Of a stretch of DNA of 64,000 bases, positions 44,901 to 52,939 are shown one piece after another. The DNA is from CBDAUN01 sp965214615 (GTDB lineage Bacteria; Pseudomonadota; Gammaproteobacteria; Arenicellales; JAJDZL01), in the NCBI GenBank assembly GCA_965214615.1, contig OZ243952.1:2852001-2916000 (forward strand), given 5' to 3'. The notes beneath the pieces were generated by a model. It did not search any database. It was not told the origin of the DNA and was given only the letters and a program-made list of their open reading frames with translations. A program made the position numbers and the translations under genes. Each line of letters starts with the position of its first letter. Positions within the stretch are counted from its first letter, which is position 1.

Positions 44901-45770
44901 GTTTGCGAAAAAACCGGAAGCAACGAGACCTTGCGGCAACGCGATTTGGGTGAAGTCCTCAAGTCCGGTTTGACTGGCATAGGTACGGACATCTTGTTCT
45001 GCGTCCCTGGGGTGCCATTTCCAATTGAGCACGGACGCAGCTAAGGAGAAAAACGCCGGATCATCATTGCTATTGCGAATCCGGTTGAGTGCCTGCACTA
45101 GCGTGCTTGGGCGGACGCAGTCATAAAATTGACGAAGATCTGAGTGGAGTACGAATATCCAGCCACTGTTCGAAGGGATTGACTGCGCGACAGATTCAGG
45201 ACGACAAAGAAATGTCCGGTAGTCCTGATAGTATTGGCGATAAAGTTTTGCCGATCCCCACCGGTGGTGCAGAGTCCCCGTGCTTTCATCCTTATCGCAG
45301 AACAGTCGATTGCCGTAGGAAGCAATCTGCTTTCGCGAAGTTGAATCTTTAACGGATTGGCGCGGATCTCCCTGGCGAGACTCGACTGTGTCGGCAAGAC
45401 AGAGCATAAGCGCTGTCGCCACTACCTGATCGGTCAGACTGACGTGAGCGAGTGGCCGAAGCGGTGCTGCCACAATCCCTTTCCTGCCGTTTTTAACAGG
45501 GCGCCATCGGCCATTCAGAACTTCCCATTTCTGACTCTTGGGGGCTGGCACGATTCGCAAAGGATCGTTGCACCAGGTGTTCGGTTCCTGCAAGCGTTCG
45601 CGTATCGTGCCGATAAACTCCGGCAGGTTTGCTGCAGCACGATCGATTTCAAGCGTATCTGCGAACCAGTTGTGGTAACGAATGTATGCAGCTGTTTTCT
45701 TCCATGCCTGCACAAGGACAAACTCTTCACGGAGCAAGTCCATGTTCGGTTCAAGCCGCCTCGGACCCAT
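41955..45770 (-). CDS. drt1: DRT1-type reverse transcriptase fused to a nitrilase domain
   Basis: This 1271-residue protein joins an N-terminal reverse transcriptase of the unknown-group 1 (UG1/DRT type 1) class with a C-terminal carbon-nitrogen hydrolase. Reverse transcriptase motifs include LHSDLRQFYDCV (first Asp near residue 208), LPQGLVASGFFANLVL and the YCRYVDDLRLVA catalytic pair near 325. A long helical middle follows. The nitrilase triad is present: Glu in ILPELAVHP, Lys probably in FNHYSKNIVQGF, and Cys in TSTVCYDATDLAL. DRT1 is an experimentally known antiphage family. The gene is intact. A 58-codon gene remnant follows after three bases. Confidence 0.92.
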   Translation of the reverse strand: MGPRRLEPNMDLLREEFVLVQAWKKTAAYIRYHNWFADTLEIDRAAANLPEFIGTIRERLQEPNTWCNDPLRIVPAPKSQKWEVLNGRWRPVKNGRKGIVAAPLRPLAHVSLTDQVVATALMLCLADTVESRQGDPRQSVKDSTSRKQIASYGNRLFCDKDESTGTLHHRWGSAKLYRQYYQDYRTFLCRPESVAQSIPSNSGWIFVLHSDLRQFYDCVRPSTLVQALNRIRNSNDDPAFFSLAASVLNWKWHPRDAEQDVRTYASQTGLEDFTQIALPQGLVASGFFANLVLLQFDEALQSAIGTEVVRGVHLVDYCRYVDDLRLVATATIDAEMDLDGFGRNTANWLQRQLNEKSIGLELSDNKTRVMWPGTPKQPVVRQQAKMNRIQSAVSGGFDAVAGEKILEAIAGLIRAQRKLSSGHEGGWQYSPVPDVRDETVARFGAARYRSTYRSLRPLLEDGETPVYDEETSNSVSGTRLYPTRSRSELDEDARVFALGLIQRWVEDPSNVRLLRIGLDLWPDAEILDGILKLFCPYIESGRRRGAPKRVVYYCLAELLRAGATETGFVADSESFPSQINITAYRQRLLKEAVYLAQLPATRIPWYLRQQALLFIAAHDPDIAPNARIAVQPETRNYLEMIRFLQGVQRQSRNAHLAEKRLGSAEFATLAIVARRAFVDQARADLLTRRRLTLDRTQQIAHRAPSFFLELLGKSTDAGHIDNLPARTREDLCLSETDSDGSLQTLSTVVRSGQLDVPLRNELSLLCFANAFLEQWKLQTSIADAITPGQIQIELDDGEVAAKVKQLNILTSAATASNSLYAAPPWCKAGERWRFQLGFLLRFILSGRPDFTQPVRSASWKESELSYRPVQSHWYQRLYGMYCAQSAFGDDWLPITDWMEGFLFALLRWPGCSESLPFKWVEQGVDAAIENIGSRINELEQLSGRASRTLILPILIKPPIDKQDERSLRACVVQTAVPTPDDFSDEKDLELTNPTIRRKHRNHLGAVLAAVERMLTVRRTHKGESGHLDWLILPELAVHPQDVDSHLVPFARTHKAIVLAGLTYEEIVANHPLINSALWVIPEYSPSQGMQIRIRRQGKAHLSPEEQKFNHYSKNIVQGFRPCQWLIGYPWSQTNRARPLWLTSTVCYDATDLALVADLRDRSDVLAIPAFNKDVTTFDQMALALHYHMFQLVIVANSGYYGGSNAYWPTSDRFTRQIFHTHGQPQVSISFLEIDSINDFVSRHEISGDENPQWKQPPAGLTLPNPDDEEPR

Positions 45771-45819
45771 GTATCAATGCCTTATGTGAAGTCTTGAATT
45801 CAAGAGTCTGTTGCCGAAT

Positions 45820-46038
45820 TTAGTACGCAACACGCGTCGAAGGCAACTGGGAATCACGCAAAACGGGCATCGTATGCAGAATTTGTCGATACTGTTTGGT
45901 TAACCACTCAAAGTAGTGCTCATTCGTGAACTACTTTCTGCTACTGGTCCTTAAGAAAGTGCAACGATCGAAGATCTCATTGACAAATCGATGCGTAGCC
46001 CTTTCTTGAAACAATTGTGCCAAGTAAACGAACCTTCT
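45820..46038 (-). pseudogene. Protein-like remnant with internal TAG and a hairpin, between SIR2-like and DRT1 genes
   Basis: One frame reads FVYLAQLFQERATHRFVNEI, continues to a TAG at 45931-45933, then resumes HYFEWLTKQYRQILHTMPVL to TAA 45820. It has no start codon and no recognised family. The TAG lies in an imperfect hairpin (AAAGTAGT at 45910-45917 pairing with ACTACTTT at 45930-45937), which may separate transcription of the two flanking genes. Either the frame is a chance one or it is the remains of a small gene. Confidence 0.3.
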
Positions 46039-46061
46039 CTATCCGTGCGTGTCATCACGAG

Positions 46062-47030
46062 TTATGGAGTTTGAGTGACTGAGGTATTGGTCCAGACCTC
46101 ATCGCCATAAATATCATAATATTTGCCAAATTCAACAAGCTCAATCCCTACACTCTTGAAGAACAACCTTTTTCCTTTAGAAATCTCGTCTTTAGAATTC
46201 TCTCTCTTGTAGAAATACCAGGAATTTTGGCGCATTTCTCGGCGCTCCTTGCTGCACTTTCGAAAATACCTTTCTCTTTCGATAAGCAACCATCGTAAAA
46301 ATACTTCATTTTCTTCCAGTGATAAGCCGAAAAATGCTAGAGGTCGAGTCAGTAATATTTGTAAGTACGTATTATTTCCTCGCCAATTCTTGATATCTCC
46401 ATTCCCATGCAGTCCGGAGTTCATCCAATTCCGTACCCTTTGTACCGAACCCATGTAATGAGTTAATCCCAATCGGAAACTTCGACTATATTGATTCATT
46501 CCATTGATGTGCCAAATGCCAAATCCGGAAGCAGGTTCAGCAGGTTCCTTGAGTTTCTCGTGCGCGTAATAACATTCCCACGGATAGTAATCGGTAAAGC
46601 CTTTGGCGCCTGTGATGATAGTCTTGTACATTTGGCATCCAGCGGCATCAGACAGTGTTGAATCAAAATTTGTCGTCAAGATCGGAATACCTTTGTCAAT
46701 GCAATACTTCACAACCATTTGATGATGTGGCCTACACTCAAAAACCGACAATTCCTCGCGAAACTCTTTCTGAAAATTAATTTTTCTGCGCCCTTTCCGC
46801 TTATCTCCTTCTAGTTCCAGAATGTCATAGAACTCCGTCAACGAGAGACCTTTATCTGGGTACTCAAAGTCGTCGGAAATATGCTTCTTTGCGAGTCTAT
46901 TCAGCACGTCCTCCCATGAATTCTTACCATTTTCAGCGCCATATAGATTGATACCGTTTCCAATGACCAATGCTAATTCTTGACCTTGGCCCACCAGCAA
47001 TTCCTTTAATGACTCGTAATTTTTCGACAT
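46062..47030 (-). CDS. SIR2-like domain protein
   Basis: This 322-residue protein has a SIR2_2-type fold predicted to bind NAD: LVIGNGINLYGAENGKNSWE near the start, PHHQMVVKYCIDKGIPILTT followed by NFD, and WHINGM, which corresponds to the catalytic His loop of sirtuins. SIR2-like proteins are effectors in several antiphage systems where they deplete NAD. ATG 47030 is used; ATG 47048 is an alternative. The gene is followed by DRT1 on the same strand after about 290 bases, and preceded by the IetS-like gene 38 bases away. It is more AT-rich than both neighbours. Confidence 0.78.
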   Translation of the reverse strand: MSKNYESLKELLVGQGQELALVIGNGINLYGAENGKNSWEDVLNRLAKKHISDDFEYPDKGLSLTEFYDILELEGDKRKGRRKINFQKEFREELSVFECRPHHQMVVKYCIDKGIPILTTNFDSTLSDAAGCQMYKTIITGAKGFTDYYPWECYYAHEKLKEPAEPASGFGIWHINGMNQYSRSFRLGLTHYMGSVQRVRNWMNSGLHGNGDIKNWRGNNTYLQILLTRPLAFFGLSLEENEVFLRWLLIERERYFRKCSKERREMRQNSWYFYKRENSKDEISKGKRLFFKSVGIELVEFGKYYDIYGDEVWTNTSVTQTP

Positions 47031-47068
47031 ATTTAGTGGTCTTCCCATTGGTATTGCGCATCAAACGT

Positions 47069-49669
47069 TCATTCGCGATACACATTACTCGCCGAAGCCG
47101 GAATGCGTACTGCTATTTGATCATGAACTTCCTCGTAGATCGGTATGGGAAACAGAAGTTTTTCTGCGACTTCCAGAGTTACTGCCAAGCCGAAACGTAC
47201 TGGTTCGGGAATGTTACCCGCGTCTTCACGACAGTTAACCTTTATGGTCATTGAACTGTTGTTTTGAACGACGAAAGCATCACTGCTCTCGAATACTTCG
47301 TGCTGTATCGTCCCTCGTTGCACGGCGTGGTGGTCTCCGTAAATTCGCTTTCCTGCGATTTCGTGGTGTGCATTGAACCAAAGATGGGCTACACGATAGT
47401 TCTGTCGGTGACTGTTGATTGGAGAAAACCAAGCCAGCGTAATGGTCATTCGCCTTTTGCCCGAAATTCCAGAAAGGCTCGGTGGTATCGGTAGAGAAAA
47501 TTCCGCCGCCTGACCATCAACAAGTGATCCGAAGCCTATGACTGTCACGCGTTGTTCCGCACCTGTCGCTACTCGCGCGAAATCAGGTTGGCCATAGCCG
47601 AGAAATCTTGTCACATATTTTCGAAAGTTTTGGCTGTTCCCATTTTGAGCGAATGCGTCTATATAGGCATGAATCATATCACCCCAATCTGCCCCGTGAA
47701 CGAGTAGCGTTTTTATCAATACCGCGTCAAATTCACCGGGGATATCTTTATTTGACTGGGAACGTAGAGATTCAAGCAACTCGTAGAAGAAACAACCTCC
47801 TCGTGAACTGAGAGCAGCAGCGTTGCTTGTTCCACGTGAGTAATAGCAGGCGCTGATGTGACTTGGTTGTCCCGGTGTCGCCACACACTGTCCGGGAGGG
47901 CGACTGCCTTTATATATCCGAAACTCTTTAACTCCGTCTGGCGAATTGACGTTTTCGACCAAGGGTTGCTTGCCTCCTGGCAGATGTATTTCTGGTTTGA
48001 TGGCCTTTCGATAACCCGGACCGTGTGCTGAGATCACGCTTGGCATTCCAAACTCTACTGGGTCAAATAACCGCTCTGATCCCGGACCGGATTCATCTGC
48101 GTGAATCGCTCCAATTGTTAATCCGTTCAGTGTTTCTGCGGGCGATAGTAGACGGCGGTTTCTTGTGTCGTCAGCCACTGCCATGAGTACGCGTTTCTGA
48201 TATTCATATCTGGTCAATCCCTGCAAACTGGTACCGGTAGGATCAATGATTGAGACGTTGTGCTTATGATTTCCGGCGCTTACTACGAACAGAACATTGT
48301 ATTTCCATGACAACCAATCCACCAACCGTGCCCAGCCACTCATTTCTCTTACGAATGGCCGTGCCGGGTTACCAATCGATAGGTTTACAACACGAACTTC
48401 TGGCGATGCAGGCGGATCTCCACCCTCTCCATCGAATATTCGAACTAAGGCGCGATGCACAAGGTCCACTGGTAAAACGTGTTCAGGCACTGCTTCACTG
48501 AATTGACTCTCGAAACCTCGCCGCACCTGCAGGATGGGTCGCACGTAAACAGGTCTGCTCAAGGGTGTTTGTTGAGCATCTATATCGTCGTGGCAGATTA
48601 GCGATGCCATCGCTGTTCCATGGATTCGCTCATGACCTTGGTATGTGTCTGCGTAATCATCAGGGTCATCCACCTCCAAACGACCGTTCAACCAGGCATG
48701 TCCAGTCAACGGCATGCCGTCCAGCAGTGCGACTACAGGGAATCCATCAACCTGGCCTGCCGGCACGGACCGCTGCGCTGACATTGAATCCTCGTCTTTG
48801 TGTTCTGTAGGTGCCGCACATTGACCTACTGGTCTCAGAAACATGATGTCATCACATAGGAACAATGCCAGTTCCTGTTGGACTTCCTGCTGGTGGAGTA
48901 GGTCGGAAACGGTAGTAACTTTGATACGACCCAGTATCGCGTGATAGGCGATGTTTTCGATATCGCACTCGCTAACGACTTCGCCGTCCATTTCCTCAAC
49001 GAGTTGACGAAGTCTTGCGCCTACGCTCCGACGCCTTACCGCACTCTGACGGTACCAGAGTTCGGCTTCGAACGGTACCGTTTCCTGACCTGAAGAAACT
49101 CGTTCATTCCAGTCTTCTAGAATGCCGGTTTCTCTTAGACGATCCTGCACGTCCCACGCCCGGATAGCGCTTAGATGTTCAAACGCTTTCTTGAATGGCG
49201 TCAAACCTTTGGCAAAGCTGGCTTCCGGATTCCGGCGCCATAAGTTGAACAGACTTTGCAGTTCGCTCAAAGCACGCTGATCGGTCATCATTATGAATAG
49301 TTGACCATTCAAAGGCTCATTCGGGTGATCTGGATTTTCGAATCCTTCGGTAGGCGCGATGTCATCTTGTTCGTATTCGGCCAGCCACTCGAGTCCTTCA
49401 ATTTTGTTCACTGCAGCAATAAAATTTTTAACCGATCCAACCGTTTCGATGACAAGCACTTGCTCTGGCTCGATCCCGAGCGAGTTGCCCTGCAATCTGA
49501 TGCGACGGTTGGCAAGCGCTTCATTCAAGCGCTGGAATTGAGGGAATAGCCGTTCACCTTGCCGGCGGGCTTCAGGCCGATTTAGCAGTGATGGGCCGCC
49601 GCCTCTTGTTGCTCTCTCCGCGAGTGCATGTGCCGGAAACACCAAAATCGGGTAGTTGATCTCAGCCAT
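47069..49669 (-). CDS. ietS: Subtilisin-like (S8) protease, IetS-like
   Basis: This 866-residue protein contains a central S8 peptidase domain with a complete triad: Asp in VVALLDGMPLTGH (near residue 317), His in HGTAMASLI (near 349) and Ser in SRGTSNAAAL (near 613). The N-terminal 290 residues form a helical domain and there is no signal peptide, so it acts in the cytoplasm. The gene starts three bases after the AAA ATPase stop. AAA plus S8 protease pairs are known as ietAS, described as a plasmid stability toxin-antitoxin module in Agrobacterium and later as antiphage. Confidence 0.88.
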   Translation of the reverse strand: MAEINYPILVFPAHALAERATRGGGPSLLNRPEARRQGERLFPQFQRLNEALANRRIRLQGNSLGIEPEQVLVIETVGSVKNFIAAVNKIEGLEWLAEYEQDDIAPTEGFENPDHPNEPLNGQLFIMMTDQRALSELQSLFNLWRRNPEASFAKGLTPFKKAFEHLSAIRAWDVQDRLRETGILEDWNERVSSGQETVPFEAELWYRQSAVRRRSVGARLRQLVEEMDGEVVSECDIENIAYHAILGRIKVTTVSDLLHQQEVQQELALFLCDDIMFLRPVGQCAAPTEHKDEDSMSAQRSVPAGQVDGFPVVALLDGMPLTGHAWLNGRLEVDDPDDYADTYQGHERIHGTAMASLICHDDIDAQQTPLSRPVYVRPILQVRRGFESQFSEAVPEHVLPVDLVHRALVRIFDGEGGDPPASPEVRVVNLSIGNPARPFVREMSGWARLVDWLSWKYNVLFVVSAGNHKHNVSIIDPTGTSLQGLTRYEYQKRVLMAVADDTRNRRLLSPAETLNGLTIGAIHADESGPGSERLFDPVEFGMPSVISAHGPGYRKAIKPEIHLPGGKQPLVENVNSPDGVKEFRIYKGSRPPGQCVATPGQPSHISACYYSRGTSNAAALSSRGGCFFYELLESLRSQSNKDIPGEFDAVLIKTLLVHGADWGDMIHAYIDAFAQNGNSQNFRKYVTRFLGYGQPDFARVATGAEQRVTVIGFGSLVDGQAAEFSLPIPPSLSGISGKRRMTITLAWFSPINSHRQNYRVAHLWFNAHHEIAGKRIYGDHHAVQRGTIQHEVFESSDAFVVQNNSSMTIKVNCREDAGNIPEPVRFGLAVTLEVAEKLLFPIPIYEEVHDQIAVRIPASASNVYRE

Positions 49670-49672
49670 ATA

Positions 49673-50665
49673 TTAGGGGCTTGGTTCTCTGCTTTCGATA
49701 GGCTTTGACCCATTTCTGTTTTTCCATTGTCGTAGGCAGTTTTCGAGAATTTCTCTAGGGTGGGCGTCGGGACCGTCTAGTACAATTTTTCGAATTAGAT
49801 CTGCGCAAAAATCCTCTATCTCGGCGAAACTAAGCCCCCGCAAATTGCGAGCCAGGATTCTCGGTTGCACACCGAAAGAAACGCCTATTCGCTGCTCAAA
49901 ATCGCGGTACCACTGTTCTATCTGCCGTTGCGTGGGTCGGTCTAGCTCAAGTTGAATCTGAAACCGCCGCCAGACTGCCCGATCAAGCAGTTCCGGATGA
50001 TTGCTCGCCGCAACCGCCACTACGTAACTCGGTAATGCATCAATCTGTAATAGCAATGAGCTAACCACACGTTTAATTTCTCCTGTTTCGTGCATGTCAC
50101 CTCGTTCCTTGCCCACGGTGTCGAATTCATCGAACAGTAGGACGCACTGTCTCGAACGTACGTGTTCGAAGACCTTTGCAATGCGTCGTGCTGTTTCTCC
50201 GAGATAACTGCCAATCAAGGACTCATACCGCACCACGAATATTGATACATTCAATTCATCTGCTAGCGCTTCGGCAAGAGTCGTCTTGCCGTTACCGGGC
50301 GGACCCGATAGAAGTATGCGATTGCGCGGCTCCAGATTGTACGATCTGAGCAAATCGGCCCTGTGGTGTTCGGTCACCAGTTCCCGCATGGTTTCTTCAA
50401 CCAGCGGTGCGAGCACGAGTTCGTCCAGCCGACGACACGGTATCTTTTCCGTTACCAATAGTGTGTCAAATCGATCAGTAGGGGCTGTCGCGTCTGCACC
50501 CCGCCGATTCTCAATCTGAAGTTGGGCGAGCAGGCGGTCCGCAAGAACAGTGTGGTTCTTGGCTCGCTCGTTGGCTGCCAGTGCTTCCACAGTTTTTCGA
50601 ACTTGTAGATCATCGCCCAAACGACTCGCCCTGACGAGATTGAGAATGAGGTCTGCGCGAGCCAT
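49673..50665 (-). CDS. ietA: AAA ATPase, IetA-like partner of the subtilase
   Basis: A 330-residue classical AAA ATPase of the FtsH/spastin-like group: Walker A GPPGNGKTT near residue 122, Walker B VLLFDEFDTVGKERG near 180, sensor-1 VAVAASNHPELLD near 220, and arginine fingers in RAVWRRF. Its partner protease gene follows with three bases between. In ietAS modules the ATPase is thought to regulate or direct the protease. No ribosome site is visible before ATG 50665. Confidence 0.9.
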   Translation of the reverse strand: MARADLILNLVRASRLGDDLQVRKTVEALAANERAKNHTVLADRLLAQLQIENRRGADATAPTDRFDTLLVTEKIPCRRLDELVLAPLVEETMRELVTEHHRADLLRSYNLEPRNRILLSGPPGNGKTTLAEALADELNVSIFVVRYESLIGSYLGETARRIAKVFEHVRSRQCVLLFDEFDTVGKERGDMHETGEIKRVVSSLLLQIDALPSYVVAVAASNHPELLDRAVWRRFQIQLELDRPTQRQIEQWYRDFEQRIGVSFGVQPRILARNLRGLSFAEIEDFCADLIRKIVLDGPDAHPREILENCLRQWKNRNGSKPIESREPSP

Positions 50666-50910
50666 TGTTATTTCAAAGTGTGTGCGCGATGTTGGGTTGG
50701 GATTGACAATGATGATTGTTGGCGTCTAAACATGTTAAACATCTGCTTTCCGTTCAACAATCCTACCACACAAGGATTAATGCATGCACATTCCGATGTA
50801 GAGCGAAGGATCCATGCAATTCGTTTCGCTGGCACCATAACCGAAAAAAGACCGCATGTTGTCAGTACCAATTGACACCCCGAGTTCGTGCCTCATTGAA
50901 GTTTGAACAG

Positions 50911-51831
50911 TTAGATTCGAGGTCCGACTCCTACTACACTTTCAATTCGATTCTTCAGACGTTCAGCGAGGTCTTCCTTCGACTCCCAACTGATAGTGTT
51001 GAATTGGCGAATGTCGAAATGCAAACTCTCCATATCATCTTTGCGGCAAGTCCAGATTACTGGCAGATCTAATCCAAGAGCGAATCCAGCCTCAAAATAG
51101 ACACCGCGGTTTTGCTCAGTCAAGTCGGCGACGACGAAATCCGACTCTTTAATTTGGACAATTATTTCGTCATCGATTCGATTGGTGTGTTCGACATTAT
51201 CAACTCGAATAGGATCGTATCCCGCATTCATTATCCCGACTTTAATTCCAGACTCATATACCTCATAGAGGTGATTACTGAAAGACATGGCGACGAAACC
51301 TGTCCCAGATGGTTCGTTCTTGCGAATAAAACTATCGATCGCATCGTAGCCTTTAAATAAAATTTCATGAGGACTATCAAGAGTGGGCCGTCCGATCATT
51401 CCTTTACTAATGAGCACTTTGCTCAGATATTCAACTTCAGCGAAGTCTTGGGAATAAGTAGCAGCAATAAAACGGGGTTCATTGACGTCAAATGATGACC
51501 CCAATCTAGATTGGTGTTTTATAGCTTCTCGCAAAAAACCGTTAATTCGATCCCGAATTGGCAGCAATGGTTGATTGATCACCCAACCTACTGTATCGCG
51601 ATTGATAGTCGGATTGGATCCTTTGCTGTTTTGTTGAAATATCCAACCGGACAGTTTCGCAATTTGTTGCAGACTAAGATTCGCTAAGCGGCCTCTGGCG
51701 GAACTACGTATAGTAAATTCACCACAGCGCTCACATTTCAAACGAAATTCGCTTCCATGATCCGATGAATCTATTTCTATAGCGCTTCGCCTACAAACTT
51801 TACACACGGTCTTTTTACAGTCTTCCGTCAT
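50911..51831 (-). CDS. Zinc-ribbon protein with TIR/deoxyribosyltransferase-like domain
   Basis: The 306-residue protein begins with a four-Cys zinc ribbon (CKVCRR near residue 10, CERCGEF near 34), followed by a helical middle and a C-terminal Rossmann-like domain: FVAMSFSNHLYEVYESGIKV, AGYDPIRVDN, IKESDFVVADLTEQNRGVYF, EAGFALGLDLPVIW. That order, with the EAGFA segment supplying the catalytic-type Glu, is that of nucleoside 2-deoxyribosyltransferase/TIR-like folds that cleave N-glycosidic bonds. NADase or nucleotide-directed activity is plausible, not shown. It stands alone, 245 bases upstream of the IetA-like gene. Confidence 0.8.
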   Translation of the reverse strand: MTEDCKKTVCKVCRRSAIEIDSSDHGSEFRLKCERCGEFTIRSSARGRLANLSLQQIAKLSGWIFQQNSKGSNPTINRDTVGWVINQPLLPIRDRINGFLREAIKHQSRLGSSFDVNEPRFIAATYSQDFAEVEYLSKVLISKGMIGRPTLDSPHEILFKGYDAIDSFIRKNEPSGTGFVAMSFSNHLYEVYESGIKVGIMNAGYDPIRVDNVEHTNRIDDEIIVQIKESDFVVADLTEQNRGVYFEAGFALGLDLPVIWTCRKDDMESLHFDIRQFNTISWESKEDLAERLKNRIESVVGVGPRI

Positions 51832-52091
51832 TGCGTTTATCTCGCCTTATGGATTTGTCCTTGTAATACTCGCTTCACATCTGATCAAATCTCACACTCA
51901 AGACAGAGCTTTGACGGTCAATTTTGGAAATCTCCATTGATGCTTTGCATGACTTGATCGCCTGTATTGATACCATAAGATTCACGGTTGTGCGCCATAG
52001 TATTTTCGTTCCCGGTCTCGGCTGCCTCCGAGGCGAACTGGAGCCGACGAGATGAAGCCGGATTTACCACATAGTCGAAATTGCTCTGTTC
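51832..52091 (-). other. Intergenic region with a short protein-like frame (51918-52121)
   Basis: The minus-strand frame 52121-51918 reads SNFDYVVNPASSRRLQFASE, then MAHNRESYGINTGDQVMQSI and GDFQN to TGA. It starts inside a palindrome and has no ribosome site, so it is more likely the end of a lost gene than a 67-residue protein. Its final 45 bases are related to a segment at 34830-34880. Confidence 0.35.
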
Positions 52092-52135
52092 GGGATGCCA
52101 GTCAAGTGTTGAATTCAACATTTGACTTGCATCCC
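52092..52135. repeat. Palindrome with 22-bp arms
   Basis: GGGATGC-x-AGTCAA-x-TGTTGAA on the left mirrors TTCAACATTTGACTTGCATCCC on the right with two mismatches in 22. It shares its core with the palindrome at 41474-41505. Its right arm runs into an ISAzo13-type remnant and its left arm into an unrelated gene-end remnant, so it may have been made by an inverted duplication at a breakpoint. Confidence 0.6.
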
Positions 52136-52373
52136 ATCGAGCATCGGTTGTTCAGCGAAGTTTCTAAAAACTGGAGCGGCGTGCCTCTTGAAAGCTTCGA
52201 AATCATACTGCGATGCCTGGGAGTCGACCACCACCGAAACCGGCCTTAGAACCACTGCCACCTTGGTCAAAACCGAATACGAATAAGGCACTTAATTTCC
52301 GATCGGCAAATGAAGTCGCTGAACTGCGAATACGACAAAAGGATCCCGAAATGGAACTATACGATCAGGCCGA
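52130..52373 (+). mobile_element. ISAzo13-family transposase C-terminal remnant
   Basis: Three frames in series give the end of an ISAzo13 transposase: IEHRLFSEVSKNWSGVPLES, then TTTETGLRTTATLVKTEYE, then ISDRQMKSLNCEYDKRIPKW followed by NYTIRP, the characteristic C-terminus of the family. At least two frameshifts separate them and nothing upstream of the palindrome at 52092 belongs to the gene. It is a dead fragment. Confidence 0.62.
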
Positions 52374-52459
52374 ACTCAGTCGCAACCGGTTCCAGTGCGC
52401 GTCAAAATTAAAAGTTATTTCTTCGCCAACCCTTAGAATCAATTTGCCTTGGCATGGGG

Positions 52460-52930
52460 TCATTCGCCATTCAGAAATTTTTTTACTAATTCTTCTATCA
52501 CTTGGGTGAGGCCCACAGTGCCAATTTTCCCGAATAGGTCTTTAATTTTGTCGTCGGGTAAGCGATCAAGATGTGCTCGGATCCTGTCCCTTAAGTTTTG
52601 CTTGCTTGGGAAGGTGTCGGCGTTGGCATCGAGTTTTTTCCACTGCCGGTCTAGCTCTTCCTCGGCTTCTCGTTTCAAGACACCTCGCATCCATATTAGG
52701 TGCCAAATGAATACAGATGGTGCGTTCAGGACGTTTGATTTAGCGAGGTCAAATGAAGGGTACTCATCTGCCCTGATGTAAGAACCGGCGGTATTCGCGA
52801 CACCGAACGTATCTTTAAGCCACAATACACAAGTACCCGAGTTTGGTTCCATTTCGATGTATCCCAATTCCTCTTCACGCCCTCTAACCTGCTGAGTCAG
52901 GCGAGTTCCCGATAAGCGCATGCCACTCAT
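52460..52930 (-). CDS. Unknown protein, third gene of the XRE-ImmA operon
   Basis: A 156-residue protein with no recognised domain: a beta-rich N-terminal half (RGREEELGYIEMEPNSG, CVLWLKDTFGVANTAG) and a helical C-terminal half ending KIGTVGLTQVIEELVKKFL. TAGGAG lies eight bases before ATG 52930. It follows the ImmA/IrrE gene by nine bases, so it is part of that operon and may be its effector or a further regulator. Confidence 0.65.
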   Translation of the reverse strand: MSGMRLSGTRLTQQVRGREEELGYIEMEPNSGTCVLWLKDTFGVANTAGSYIRADEYPSFDLAKSNVLNAPSVFIWHLIWMRGVLKREAEEELDRQWKKLDANADTFPSKQNLRDRIRAHLDRLPDDKIKDLFGKIGTVGLTQVIEELVKKFLNGE

Positions 52931-52939
52931 ATCTGGCTC

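Noticed and set aside
41955..46061. Retron-type msr/msd RNA next to the reverse transcriptase
   Set aside because: The enzyme is DRT1-like with a nitrilase domain, not a retron RT, and the flanking hairpins lack the inverted a1/a2 pairing and the branching G context.
41474..52135. The two palindromes as integron attC sites
   Set aside because: The GTTRRRY-type core sites and R/L box layout are absent, and no integron integrase is present.
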